Shown in pieces: positions 33,087-45,329 of a DNA stretch of 64,000 nucleotides. Below the pieces are notes generated by a model. The model made no database searches. It was not told the DNA's origin and saw nothing but the letters and a program-made list of their open reading frames with translations. Position 1 is the stretch's first letter. Each line of letters begins with the position of its first letter. Origin of the DNA: Buddleja alternifolia. Taxonomy: Eukaryota > Streptophyta > Magnoliopsida > Lamiales > Scrophulariaceae. The position numbers and the translations under genes are program-made. Location: NCBI GenBank assembly GCA_019426215.1, contig CM033393.1, positions 22,508,591-22,572,590 of the forward strand, in the 5' to 3' direction.

Positions 33087-33861
33087 TAACAATATTTTGG
33101 TGAAATGGTTCACTTAATTCAACCAAAGTAATGATTCAATGGTTATAATAGACATTTTTAAAGCTTAATGGAGAAAATGCACGCATCTCAAATTATCTCT
33201 AAGATGGAATCTTCAGCTAGAAGCAGGGGACATTCTACCGAACAAAAAAAAATCATTTAGATGTCAAGTGCAAATTTTTAAGAATAGCGGACAATTCTTA
33301 GAGGCCTACAGATTGAGTGGGAATCCACGTTCTAAAAAGATAATCACATAATTTAAACGAGAGAATGAAACATTGTGTGATTGTGATCATGGTGTACAGT
33401 AGTTAATTTGGTGTTATGGCTTAACTAAAGCATACAAAATTAGAGGGCTTATATAAAATCAATCAATTATATTCCCCAAGCAACAGCTAGAAAGCCTAGT
33501 TTTAAAACATTTTGCTTGAGTTTTGGTTGAGAACATGTAAAAGGTTCCTCATTATGCCCAAATCAACAATCTTTCCGATTCTTTGTTTGCTTTGCTACCT
33601 CCACACTAAAGGGGTAGACAATGTAATAACATTTAGATAGAGATAAGACAATTAATTAAATTAATGAATTAGCAATAAACAATTCAATGGCATCATGACA
33701 TCACCCAAAAATTTCAGAATCAAGTATGAACTAGTAATTCCTATTGCTCAAGGACAAGAAACAAAATCAAGGCAATACCGGGATTTATATCCTCCTACTT
33801 CCAGCTGAATGAGAGGGCAAAAGCGCATGACTTGCCTCGCTGTTTGACAACCAAGAGTGGG
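33087..33861. other. AT-rich spacer between two hAT-like elements
   Basis: No ORF, repeat structure or RNA gene that I can support. Confidence 0.5.
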
Positions 33862-33869
33862 TCTGCTAT

Positions 33870-34911
33870 CGGGGACGGATCCAGGGTTTAGTGTTTAGGG
33901 GAGCCGAATTATTACTGAAGTAATTTTTTCAACAATATTGTAAGGAGTAAATATTGAAATTTATTTTGGCTTTAATAGATAAGTAAGATAACACATGTGA
34001 AAAAAAAAAAAGACAATACTAACTTTCAAATACATTTATAATAGTTTCGAAATATATAAGCATTTCTTAGAAAGTTTATCGAGTCGTACACAACATTCTT
34101 TCAGGTCATAAAATTCATCTAAAATTCATCTATTAAATATAGTAATTTTCCCTATATTTTTCATTCTATTTGACTCTCTCCTTTCATTTGGAGTTATTGA
34201 CCTTGTCTATTTTATTCTTAGATACAAGACATTAGTTAAAAGTAACACTTTGTTCATCAGAAAATGTGCAATTAACTGGCTTAAGAAATAACATTAAATA
34301 AAAATGTAAAAGATAATTCAATCGCAAATTTTCGGCAATATTGTAATGACAAAAGAATATATAATGACAACTATCATTCTATTGGCACTTACATAATCAT
34401 TTATGCGACCACAAAATTTCAACAATATTCTAATTCATAATTTTTTTTAAAAAAAACAAAATTACAATTACTATTCTATTAGCACTACTGTAATCCTAAT
34501 AAGTGTAGCGTGGAAGTTAAAAAGAAAACTGGAATTTTTTTACAATTCAATTTCCTTTTTCTGTTTGTTGTCCTTGTAATTGAAAATAATAACTTCATAA
34601 AAAAGTAACGATCCCCAAAAAAAACACAAGAAATAAATAAAGTAGTTATGAACGACAACCAAATCCCCCAAATTTCGTCAGCCTTGCCATGTCCACAATC
34701 CTCAACTAAAATTGGTGAAAGGATTATATATTTAAAACTAAAAATATATAAGAAGTGGGCAGGAGGAATCGAACTCGTCCTGCCCACAAAACTTAAAGGC
34801 CTATCCCCTTACCTAATGGACTACGACTATTATTGGTCATACGAGGAACCGAAACTGTAATCATCTTTTGGGGTTTTGGGGGTGGGGGCACGCCCTAAAA
34901 TCCGTCCCTGT
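33870..34911. mobile_element. Second hAT-like non-autonomous element
   Basis: Ends CGGGGACGGAT and ATCCGTCCCTG are inverted (9 of 11). Flanks TCTGCTAT (33,862-33,869) and TTTGCTAT (34,912-34,919) agree at seven of eight. Near the right end, read on the minus strand, there is a tRNA-like stretch (about 34,835-34,757: GTCCATTAGGTAAGGG, then GAGTTCGATTCCTCC) with a paired GTGGGCAGGA/TCCTGCCCAC stem. No transposase is present. Confidence 0.75.
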
Positions 34912-34919
34912 TTGCTATG

Positions 34920-36387
34920 GACAAAACCACCACTCCACCTGCATTGCAGTGTTTCCATGCAGGATAAGTGTGGGACCTAATATCCTATTATAACATTTAT
35001 ATACTGCATTTCAGAAAAACATAATACTTTGAATGCAAGCATGCACATTAAGTAAGCAAATTACCAATATTTTTCATATACTTGAAAGGTTATAGTGATA
35101 TCATTTGAAAAGACAAATTTGGAATTTTTTGGAAAAAAAGATCGTTCCTGCGAGTCTAACTGATCGTTTTTGGATTATGGATGGGGTGGTCCAACGCCTT
35201 CAGGTTGGGTCCATGTCCTATCAACAGTTGGAGGGGCTGTTTAGCCAAATTTGCCCCGTTGCCATCCCTACCTATTTTCATTGGAGGACACTGAGAGTGC
35301 CATATTATCAACTTCATTATACAAAAGTTTGATAACTACCTTAAATTTCCTTCAGCTTTTAAGTTTTAACTCTTCTGATTCTCATGTAATTTAGCAGAGT
35401 CCGAAAGCATCTATATCCTCGATTTGCCATTTCCAGATAAATGGTGACATCCCCAAAGGATAATTCGTGATACCTGAGACAGCAAAACAAAAATTCAGAG
35501 GGGAAAAAGCCACAATTACTTCTTTATTTTTCTTTCATAGTGGAATAATATCAGAATGAGACAGCACAGGAATAATAATTATACTTGATAAGGTAGAAAT
35601 TTCCATCCAAAATTTAAAATAGTAGGCCTGTTCTCACTTTTGGTAGAGACCGTCTCGTTGCAGTTAAGATGTTCAGTAACAAATAAGTTCTATCTATGTA
35701 ATAAAACTATAAGATTTTTTATACATGAAGAAAAATTTATTTCATTCTCATTTCGTGTTTTCAATCATAAATCAGACTGCAGAAGCATGATATTTGAAAT
35801 TCTCAAATAAAATGCACGAGCATGATACAATAAAATTCAAGGCATCCAAAGATGAATCCATAAACTAGAAGCACACCACCATGGGTGTGGAACCCTTTGA
35901 CTAGAGTAAAATATATTAATAGGTTCCATCCTCAACTTCCTGGATCATTGATTAATTGAGACACACATGCAACTTAATTATTTAGAGTCCTCCAACCTCC
36001 TCTTCTTTTATGAAGTCGTTTTGCTGTCAACGTAATAGAAAGGACACTAATTGAATAGAGAATGACCAGCACAAGACTTCTTTACTTCCAGTTTTATGCA
36101 AGAGAGGAATTACCCAAGACAGATTCTCTTGAATAAACTACCATGTAATACATGTACTTAATTTCATCAACAAGTTTAAGTTGCCAAGAAGTCAGATTTC
36201 TAACAAGAGAAACAGACTAACATTTCACATCAATGATTATGCCTAGTGCAAGAGAATAAAAGATTATCGAACTCTAATACCTTCTCAGAATCACATATGA
36301 TAGATCAAGAATATGAGCATAGAACAGATGGCTTCATTTTCAAAATTTAAATATTGACCAAATAATCATGGTTCAAGCCCATCAATA
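34920..36387. other. 3' flank of APE2, no second gene seen
   Basis: A 75-codon open frame at 35,105-35,329 shows no known motif and sits in otherwise non-coding-looking DNA. The APE2 3' UTR and poly(A) site should lie just below 36,388, but I cannot pick the site. Confidence 0.5.
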
Positions 36388-36462
36388 TCATCTTTTGTTC
36401 TTGGATATTGCAGTAGCCCACTTGAAAAAACCACAGTTCGCTTCCGGATTAGATGCAGGTCC
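36388..36462 (-). CDS. APE2: APE2 exon 10 (second half of Zf-GRF)
   Basis: Encodes [20 protein letters not shown] and ends KNKR before TGA 36,390-36,388. Supplies the last zinc ligand Cys597 and the FFKW motif. Acceptor TCTCAG/GGA. Confidence 0.93.
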   Translation of the reverse strand, partial: GPASNPEANCGFFKWATAISKNKR

Positions 36463-39400
36463 CTGAGAAACAAATTTTTATCAAACACAAACATATATGT
36501 CAAGGGAACCAATTTTATTACACGATTCTATAAGCCAAAAATTTGTCCAAATTTGAACGACTCTTATATCCCTAGACCTCAGTGCACACAATAAGGCATA
36601 TCCACATGTAATAAATACAAAACAAATTACCACTCGATATTGTTATGACTTGGAATTATAAGACAAGATGGATAATATATTGAATAAGTTGCAAATGACA
36701 CATGGCGTCATAGATAAGCGACGCCCAGCATCATGGAGTAACGGCTAAGATGTTATTTTTGAGAGAGAATTGGCAGCAGATATAAGTGCCTCCCCACTCT
36801 AGTCATGAGATTGGCATTTGGAATTTTTTGGTTGAAGTTGTTAGATTAGATTCCCTCTTCTCTCTAGTTTTTAGCTTTAGTTAATTTCCATCCTTTTTAC
36901 TTATTATCTTCCAGAATTTATTGAATGAAAGCTTGGTTCATTCATCAGTTCTTTATTTTGAATGCAAATCTTTATCATTTTGATTATGTTTTCATATATA
37001 ATTTCTCGGGACGTTACAGATATATTCAAAGGAAATACACCACGAAAGAAAAGTTAACTTCAGGAAATTGATAATTACATAAAGAAATCAGAGTACAAAT
37101 AAGTCCGTATGAACTTATGAAAAAGAACCACTTTGATACCAGATTCGAGCTATTTTCAGGCCATCAGGATGCTGTGCAGCTATTATTACCACGCAGATGC
37201 ATCAAGGGATTTGAAAAATTAAGTAAAGATAAATATAATATTAAGGAAAAAAAAACATAATGCATATTCGTTAGAATGCCAAATAAATTACTTAGTAGAA
37301 ACTTTCCAAGGGTTCAGAGGAGTAACATCTTTAAAAGCTGGGTAGTTAATGCAAAGACAGTATTTTCTTATTTTTCATTTTTAACCAAAATGGATACTAG
37401 AGATAGGATTAAACCAACAGTAGCAACAAATACCTCAGCACGTGCACAGACATAAAATTGGCGCCCTAAATTAGGTCCGGATTTCTTCACAACTCTGGAA
37501 ACACAAGGTTCCTTGTGGCCCTTGCAAAGAGGTATGCTAGTTTGCATAAATTGCTGAATCCTTTGCCACTCAACTAAGGCCACATTGTTCTTTTCCTTTT
37601 CTGAAGATTGAGCGGCATCATCTTCCTGCACTGATGCACTTTGGTTTGACTGCCACTCCTTCAAATCGGCATGTTGATCACCTTCACCATCAAGTTCATC
37701 CAATTTACAGTAAGGACTGGAGATATCTGCTTGATCAAGCCTCTTGTCAGCACAAAAGCTGTTTGAATCACCACTGGCACCTATTGATTTCTGGAAAAAT
37801 GATTTGAGCGAAAGCTGAGAGCACTGACTTTTCCTCGCTTTTTTCTTGCAAACTACCAAGGAAAATGATTTTTTACGATTAATTTCAGTGCAAGTTGAGC
37901 CATCAAATGATTTTTTATGGGAGCATTCAGAAGGATCATCTGATGGACAAAATACATCTTCTTGAATCAAGTTTGACGAAGATGGGCTATACACATGTAA
38001 AGGTCTTTTAATGAGTTGATTGGACTTTTCAACAACACTATCTTCTGAAATAGAACTGGCTCCTTCAGATAAGCTAATTTCTTCAGTGGGTTGTCTTCTT
38101 GCGAACATTGACACTGTAAATCGTGACATAAGTATATATTATTGAGGACAAACACACTAATTTTATCCTTGCATTACAATGGTAAGAAAGCTTCAGATGT
38201 ATAATGCAAAGTGTCTAAGAGTGCATCCACTATAAATCAGAGCCCCAACCCCGACGACATCTCTCCCAACCATGTACTATAAGGATTTTTTATGACCAGC
38301 AATATAGGCAAGTTTCACCTAGTATCATAATTTTAGAAACCTTACCACCACTCACCCACCCCAAACACACACAAACCTTCATTAGTACAAGGAGGGCGTG
38401 TGAATAAAATATGACCTTAAATAGTACAAGGAGGACGTGTGAATAATATATGAGAGTAAGCAATAGTTAGCTCAATACAGAGAGATGAAAGATCCAAATA
38501 GAGAATCATTTTTTAGCAAACAGACAGGACCCAGGCAGTCTACTCCCTGATGTAACTATGGACACAATTCAACAATTCTAATCACTGGGATTTATCCGCA
38601 ATATGTCACAACTACTCCGCGTCTAGGCATGGAAAACTCAGATATTGAAGTGCTACAAAATAGTTGAGGCAGTTTCAGTTGACTGTAAAAACTTGCTTAT
38701 ATTTGTTGTAAAAAAAGTCTCTGGATCTTCAGAGTAAATACTAACATTTGTTGATAGAAAACTTGAGTGTAGTGTTTCAGGTGATATGTGAGAGGGGATA
38801 GGGAATCAGTTTGTTGCATGATTAAATAGGGATGTGATGAACTTAAGTGGATGCAGAGGTGTTTGTCAGCAGCAGGACAAAGAAAAAATGAACAAGCAGA
38901 TGACATGAAGGAAAGCCAATCTTGGTCATGGTGCTAGAGAATGAGTATGCTGCTATTTTTGCTGAGGTAAATTCAAGGACCTTTCAGGGTTTTTAGAGAC
39001 TCGGGAATGGGACAGCATAATCAACTTGGAAGATTTTCTCAAGGAAGTCATGACAATCATGTTGACGCTAGAACACCAGTTGTGAGTGGTAGGAGCAGTT
39101 TGTGATCACTCTTTCAAGTTATGATAAAGCCTACAGGGGAGAATAGGCCATAAATGTGATACTTAGCTTATGAAGAAATGTAACAAATGCTCTGATGTCT
39201 GTAGTCAGCATTGACATAGACACAGAATTCATGTTTCAAAAGGAAGAAGACAAAAGCTAGGTTTTAATCTGATTCAAATCTAGAAGATGAAACTGAATAT
39301 GCTCCAACGAATCATTTGCAGCAATTTCATGAGTTAATTGTAGCCCTTCTCTAACTCCCTTGCCAAATTACAGGGTAAAAAGCCTTTTGCCCCCTTATAT

Positions 39401-42400
39401 TTTTATAATGAGGCACATTACCCTTGTGTTATTAAAAAGAGCAGATTCCCGTTGTATTTTCGGAAAAGAGCAAATAACACGCATCCTCAATTTTATCATT
39501 TATTAAGTTTAAAATGACAAATGTACCCTTATACATAATGTAATGATTCTTTAATGAGTTTTCTTACGTTTTTTATAATTGTTTGTAACTAATTAAAGTA
39601 ATAGTTATTAAATACACATAAGTAGCACTATATTTGCTAATAAAAGGTATGTTAGTTTGTAATATATAAAATAAAAAAGAAAATGAGTATATTTTTCAAT
39701 TATGGAGCTAATTTAAATAATTTGAACTAAAAGTAATACATAAGCATGATGGTATTCAATATTCTTATGCAATGAAATGAATATGCGATAATTTCACTGC
39801 ATACTTTTACTAGTGCCAATTTATAGCATATAAGAAGGTAAAAATATTTTATTTCACATCTTTCTATGTATATTACATTATTGATTATCTTATTATACAA
39901 AATATGTCTAGTTAATCATATTATTTTAAACTATTATGACATAACAAAGAAAAAGAAAGAGAAAATTGCATATCACCCTCTGAGAAACACGAAACTTGCA
40001 AGAAACACCTCTCTATTGAAAAAATAGTATTATTTTTAGTTTGCACACTCTCCGTTTCCGTTTGTGCACACTAATGGCGTTAGTTTTCTTGATTGTATGA
40101 CTTATACCCCTGTTGTTAATAAACATTATCATTATTCTTATTTACTCTCAACCTTTGTATCATTTGTTCTTAGCCGTTGGATCAAAAAAATGAAAACAAA
40201 ATAATAAAAATTATGAAAAAGTCAAAAAAAAAAAAAACAATAGTAAAAATTTTGCAAAATCAAAAAGAAATTCCATAAAAATTTAGAAAAGTAAACAAAT
40301 ACGAGAATTTAGGAACAAATATAGAATATTTTCTGAAGAAGTCATTAGAACATTACAAAATAATTACAAAAATTTTTGAAAATTAAAAAAATCCATAAAA
40401 TTCAGAATAGAAAATGAAGGAAACTTCAGAAAATAAATAAAAAAATCAGGAAATTTTAGAAAATAAAAAATTCAGGAAACAAAATCAAAAAATATTCAGA
40501 AAAAAAATCAAAAAGTTTAGAAAAATAAACAAAATAAGCAAAAGGCAGAAAATCTTTAAAAAATTAACATTTCAGAAAATATAAAGATCAGAAAATAAAA
40601 AAAATGGCGAGGAGAGGGGTGGACGCTGCCGTTCCACCTGCTGCCTCACCCACCACCATAATCACCACCGCACGTCGCTGGCCTCCAATGTCATCCTTCC
40701 ACCTCGTCCTCTTCACTCCATCCATCCACTATGGTCTCCGCAACCTCTCGCCGGAAACAACCCCTCTACCCTCCCATTCTTTCCGATTCCATCATTAAAT
40801 CTGCTAGAAACACCAGTCCAACTCCACTCAAGTTCTTCTAAGCAGATCTCGCCACCACTATCGCAAGACAAGACGGCGGCGAAGGCTGGTGTTGGTCTGT
40901 GTGATTTCTTCATTTACAGAACTTTTTGAATTTTTTCTGCATTTTTGTGCATCTAAAAAAGCTCCTTTTATGATTGATTTTGTTTATTCATGTTTGTGCA
41001 TTTAAGGTCCTTTGGATCATTTAAGGAACAATTTCTTTATAATGTTTTCTCAATCTCGTGTATCCAGCGGCTGCGAGGGACTAGTGGTCCAGCGGAGGTG
41101 GATAGTTGGTAGGGTATATGGGAAGAAGAAGAAGAAAGGGAATGGGAGGAAAAGAAAAAAGAAAAAGGGAAATTATAATTGAAAAAAGAGGGATATTTTA
41201 GTCCATTACATCCCAATTTAACCTGCAAAAACGTTAAAAGACTCGCTGCTCCGCACAACCCGTGCGTGAAGGCCACCCTCCGTTTTATGCACAGGGTTTT
41301 CAAAAACACCGGTGTATAAATGGCTATTTTTTTAACACGGGCAGTTTTCTAGCAAATTTCGACTTTCACGGGTAGGCATATGCAATTTTGCCAAAAAGAA
41401 ATGATAAACGAAGAGGAAGTTGCTCATATTTATACAAAGGAATAATTGTCATTTTTAATTTAATTAATAAAAAAATGAAGTTGAGTCTTATTTGTTATTT
41501 TCAAAAAACAGGAGTAATCAACCATTTTTGACAGAGGAACTAATGTGTCCCTTTTCAAGAACACAAGGGGATAAAATGCCAGTCATCCACAAAATATATC
41601 TTCTTGTCCTTTTCTTGTAAAATATCAAACAATATTGATATTTGATTCTTTTGTTGGGACATGTAATGAAGCTTGTAGAACAATTAAAAAAATGGGAGCA
41701 ATTTAAACAAAAAGAACAATGGCACTTCAAGTGTATAGCAGAGTTTCTATACATTATTGATGATAGCAATCATTTTCATGAAGAAAAAAACATCCAGAAA
41801 ATTTAAAAAGAAAAATCTTAATGATTTTGCAAAATAAAAAAAATGAGAAAATCACTGACAAGCATAAAAGTTTGAGCAAGTATTGAACAAATGTCGAAGT
41901 AATATCATAGTCTCTGATCCAATTTGGTTAGGACTTGGGATACAAAAGATGTTAATCCTCGCAAATAGAAACATAATAATATAGTTCATGAACTATGAAA
42001 CAGAATGATATTTTAAAGGTGATTTATTAGTTTTCAGGTTGAAGAGAAATCCAAACATAATCCCTCTAAGCCTTATTTTCAGCGTTTTTGAACTTAAGAT
42101 ATCAATATCATTCATTATCAATAGAATTCATAGTATTACGTCTTATGACCAATTATTAGTTTTAAAGGTGATTTATTAGTTTCCAGGTCGCAGGGAAATC
42201 CAAACATAATCCCCCTAAGCCTTATTTTTAGCGTTTTTGAACTTTAACATATAAATATCATTTATCAACAAAAACCATAGTTAATTAACAAATACCAGCA
42301 CATTATTATCACCAATTAAAGTTGAATAAAGCATTCCTCCAAGTACCAACTAGCTAATGTGCATACTACCTGCATAAGATTGTTTAGTTTCCTCATAAAT

Positions 42401-45296
42401 AAAATGCTAAGCAACTATAGTAACATTTTCACTCAGAACTTCATGCAAGAGAAATCATATTTCTGCTAGCTTATTGCCTAATAGCTGCATATCTTGACTA
42501 TTCTTTTCAGATGAATCCTAATTCCTAACATACAGTAATATGGAACAAAAATTCTGCTCTAAAATCTGATAAATGATAATAAGAATACACAGAATATTAA
42601 CTGTCTCAATTCCCTTTAAGAACATACCAAAATTAATATTTTCCAATCTAAACACTCAATTGTTAATTCAGGATAGTTGCTCCAAGCACTTTGTACATTC
42701 TGAGACAAATTGTTGACCAATACATAAATGTATGTACATCAACATACTAACAAGAAGATGAAGACTACAATAATAAACAACTTTTTCAAATGGCATTCAC
42801 ACATTCATGTCATGCCAACCGAGGAATGTCAAAAAACTTCAATGCACATAGTCACATATTTATACATACTAGTAAATGACACGTGCGTTGCACGTAAATC
42901 ATATGATCTCGTTAAATAATTCACGTAAATAGTCAATTTGAAAATATTTTATGTTCAATATTTCAATAATAATTTAACCTAGTGAATTATTATTCAATAA
43001 ACTATAATTATTTTGAAAATTTAAATATTGATTGACATGGAAGATTGAATCAATTCAATACATAAAAAAATTAAGGTTATTGAGAATTAAAACCTAGATA
43101 ATAATGTACATAAATAAATTCATGCTTCATTTGTTCATTCTCTTGTTTGTTTTTCATGAGTCGAACATTCTCAACTTCTTTCCTCTCATTGAGTTTGTTC
43201 TATACTTCCAATTGTTTCTTCATAATTATAGCTAAAAAATCAGATGTCTATATAAGTCTTCTTTTTTTCTACTCACTTTTTTTTTTTTTTTTTTTTTTTG
43301 GGTTTGCATTCTCTATTTTGTAAAACAACCGTTGCATGCTTCTTCTCAAGATCATTTCATGTGTTTCTATTTTGAACCTGAACTATGTTTTTCATGAAAT
43401 CACAATACGTTGGCATAAATAATGATTTCCATTATGTATGATTCATTGCACTGAATGTATCTTTTCCATTTATAAAATTAAATTTTATTGATAAAATGTA
43501 GGAGAAGTAAAAAGTACATATGTTGTACAACATAATGGGGGATATTTTTTCATTCTTAATGCGATTCCTGTTTTATCTATTGTTTAGATTTTATGCTATT
43601 TCTAGAAATTTTATGACCCATTAGTAAAGATTCATGAAACTAAAAGTTGAAATAACAAAAAAAGTCACTTTCTCATCAAACTCAATAAACAAATATCTCG
43701 AACAACTATAAGTCATTGATTAGTTAAGAATTTTTTTAGTTTGTTTAATTTTCATATAAGAAATTCACCTCGAGTGTTAGAGGATTTGAATATCCATCAT
43801 AACTTGAAATAAACCGAACAGGCCCATGTTATTTATACTTTTGTTTGCATTTGTTAACTACTCATGAAATTTATATAGAATGATTTTAGTTTTAGTCTTT
43901 TAATCATAAGTATCAAATTTAAATCGTTATGTATAACTGAAGACCTATTTGGTTTAAGCCATTTTTTTAAAAGATTATTAAATAATTTTTTAAGGCAACA
44001 AATTAGATTAATCAATATCTATAAAATCAATTGCAAATTCATATTCATGTAGATTAAATTGAAAATGTAAAAAATAAAAACATTTAGAAGTTTTTTCTAA
44101 ATAATGGGTGAATTTCAAGCGGCTACGTGAAATTCAAATATTTGTTTTCATATATGTAATATATTAATTTTTAAATAGAGAACTACCAAATTATTTCTTC
44201 TTAATCATTTTTTTACATAATCAAACAAATAGTTAAATAAGCGAGTAAGTTAATACATTAGCTATTATAAAATAATCAAAACTAATAGATAATATGAAAA
44301 TATTCATTCTATTGAATATTGATTATTAGAAATAAAAACATTTGTATTGATATAAATTTTGTAAAAGGACTAAGTCAATAGTTAGATACATAAAATTTAA
44401 AATGAAAGTAAACTAATAGTTATAACAATATAAAATATCAACTTCGAAATACAAATTTGTAAACAATTCATAATATGATAATATATGTATACCATAGCAC
44501 AAGTGTACTAACAATTAATAAAATATTGTCTTGGAAGTTTTAGATTTTAAAATAATTTATAAGGTAGACAATATAATATAAAATGATATAATATAAATAT
44601 GTGCGCTCATATACCATTAGCGAATATTACAAAATAAAAAACTATGAAAGAATTAATAGATGTATAATTAACGAAATATGGACTAAGTTAATCCCTAAAA
44701 AGAAATGATTAACAAAGATCACAAGAAAACAATGTGCATATATTATTAAAATATTTTTAAAAATTTAGTGTGAACACACTCTCAAAGATACATCATTATA
44801 GAATATTGAAGTATTAGTTCCATTAGATGTCCCATTGCAATTTTCGCCCCATTATTTACAATTATACTTGTAAATTTAGTCCAAACGCGTATTTTTTGTA
44901 TTTTTAATCTCAGACATTAAAAGACAAACAAATTACAACATAAAACCCCTACATATGTTATGTAAATTAAAAATCTCTATTATGATTGTTTTCATCGTTT
45001 TGCTCCACAATTATCTGCTTCACTTCATCCACACCCCACTGTCACCCATCATTCACCATCAACATACAACAATTTATATGTATACATAATATATGTTTGT
45101 GTATATATATCTATTATGATGAGTTCATTTTTTATTTTTTTTAGAGAGATGTGTTCATTTTTTTATGAGTAATATACTATGTTGGTATATATATATGTGT
45201 GTGTGTGTGTAGAGTGAGATATCAATTATTATATGTTAGATCTTTATTAAATATATACTTTGGATAATATAAATTGACATAATGAAAATATATGTT

Positions 45297-45329
<33 letters not shown>

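Larger units (their letters stand above)
39381..41580. mobile_element. Old inverted-repeat element around a Pack-MULE-like insert
   Basis: The left arm (about 39,381-39,540, AGCCTTTTGCCCCCTT onward) matches the reverse complement of the right arm (about 41,420-41,580, GGCATTTTATCCCCTT), including the inner AAAATGACAA block. Arms are long (about 150 bp) and clearly diverged. No flanking duplication was found, so the superfamily is open; long arms suggest Mutator-like. Confidence 0.65.

Noticed and set aside
35105..35332. 75-codon frame downstream of APE2
   Set aside because: No recognised domain and no splice or promoter support.
42867..42895. Transposon-end motif around ACACGTGCGTTGCACGT
   Set aside because: No partner end or target duplication found, so no element is called.
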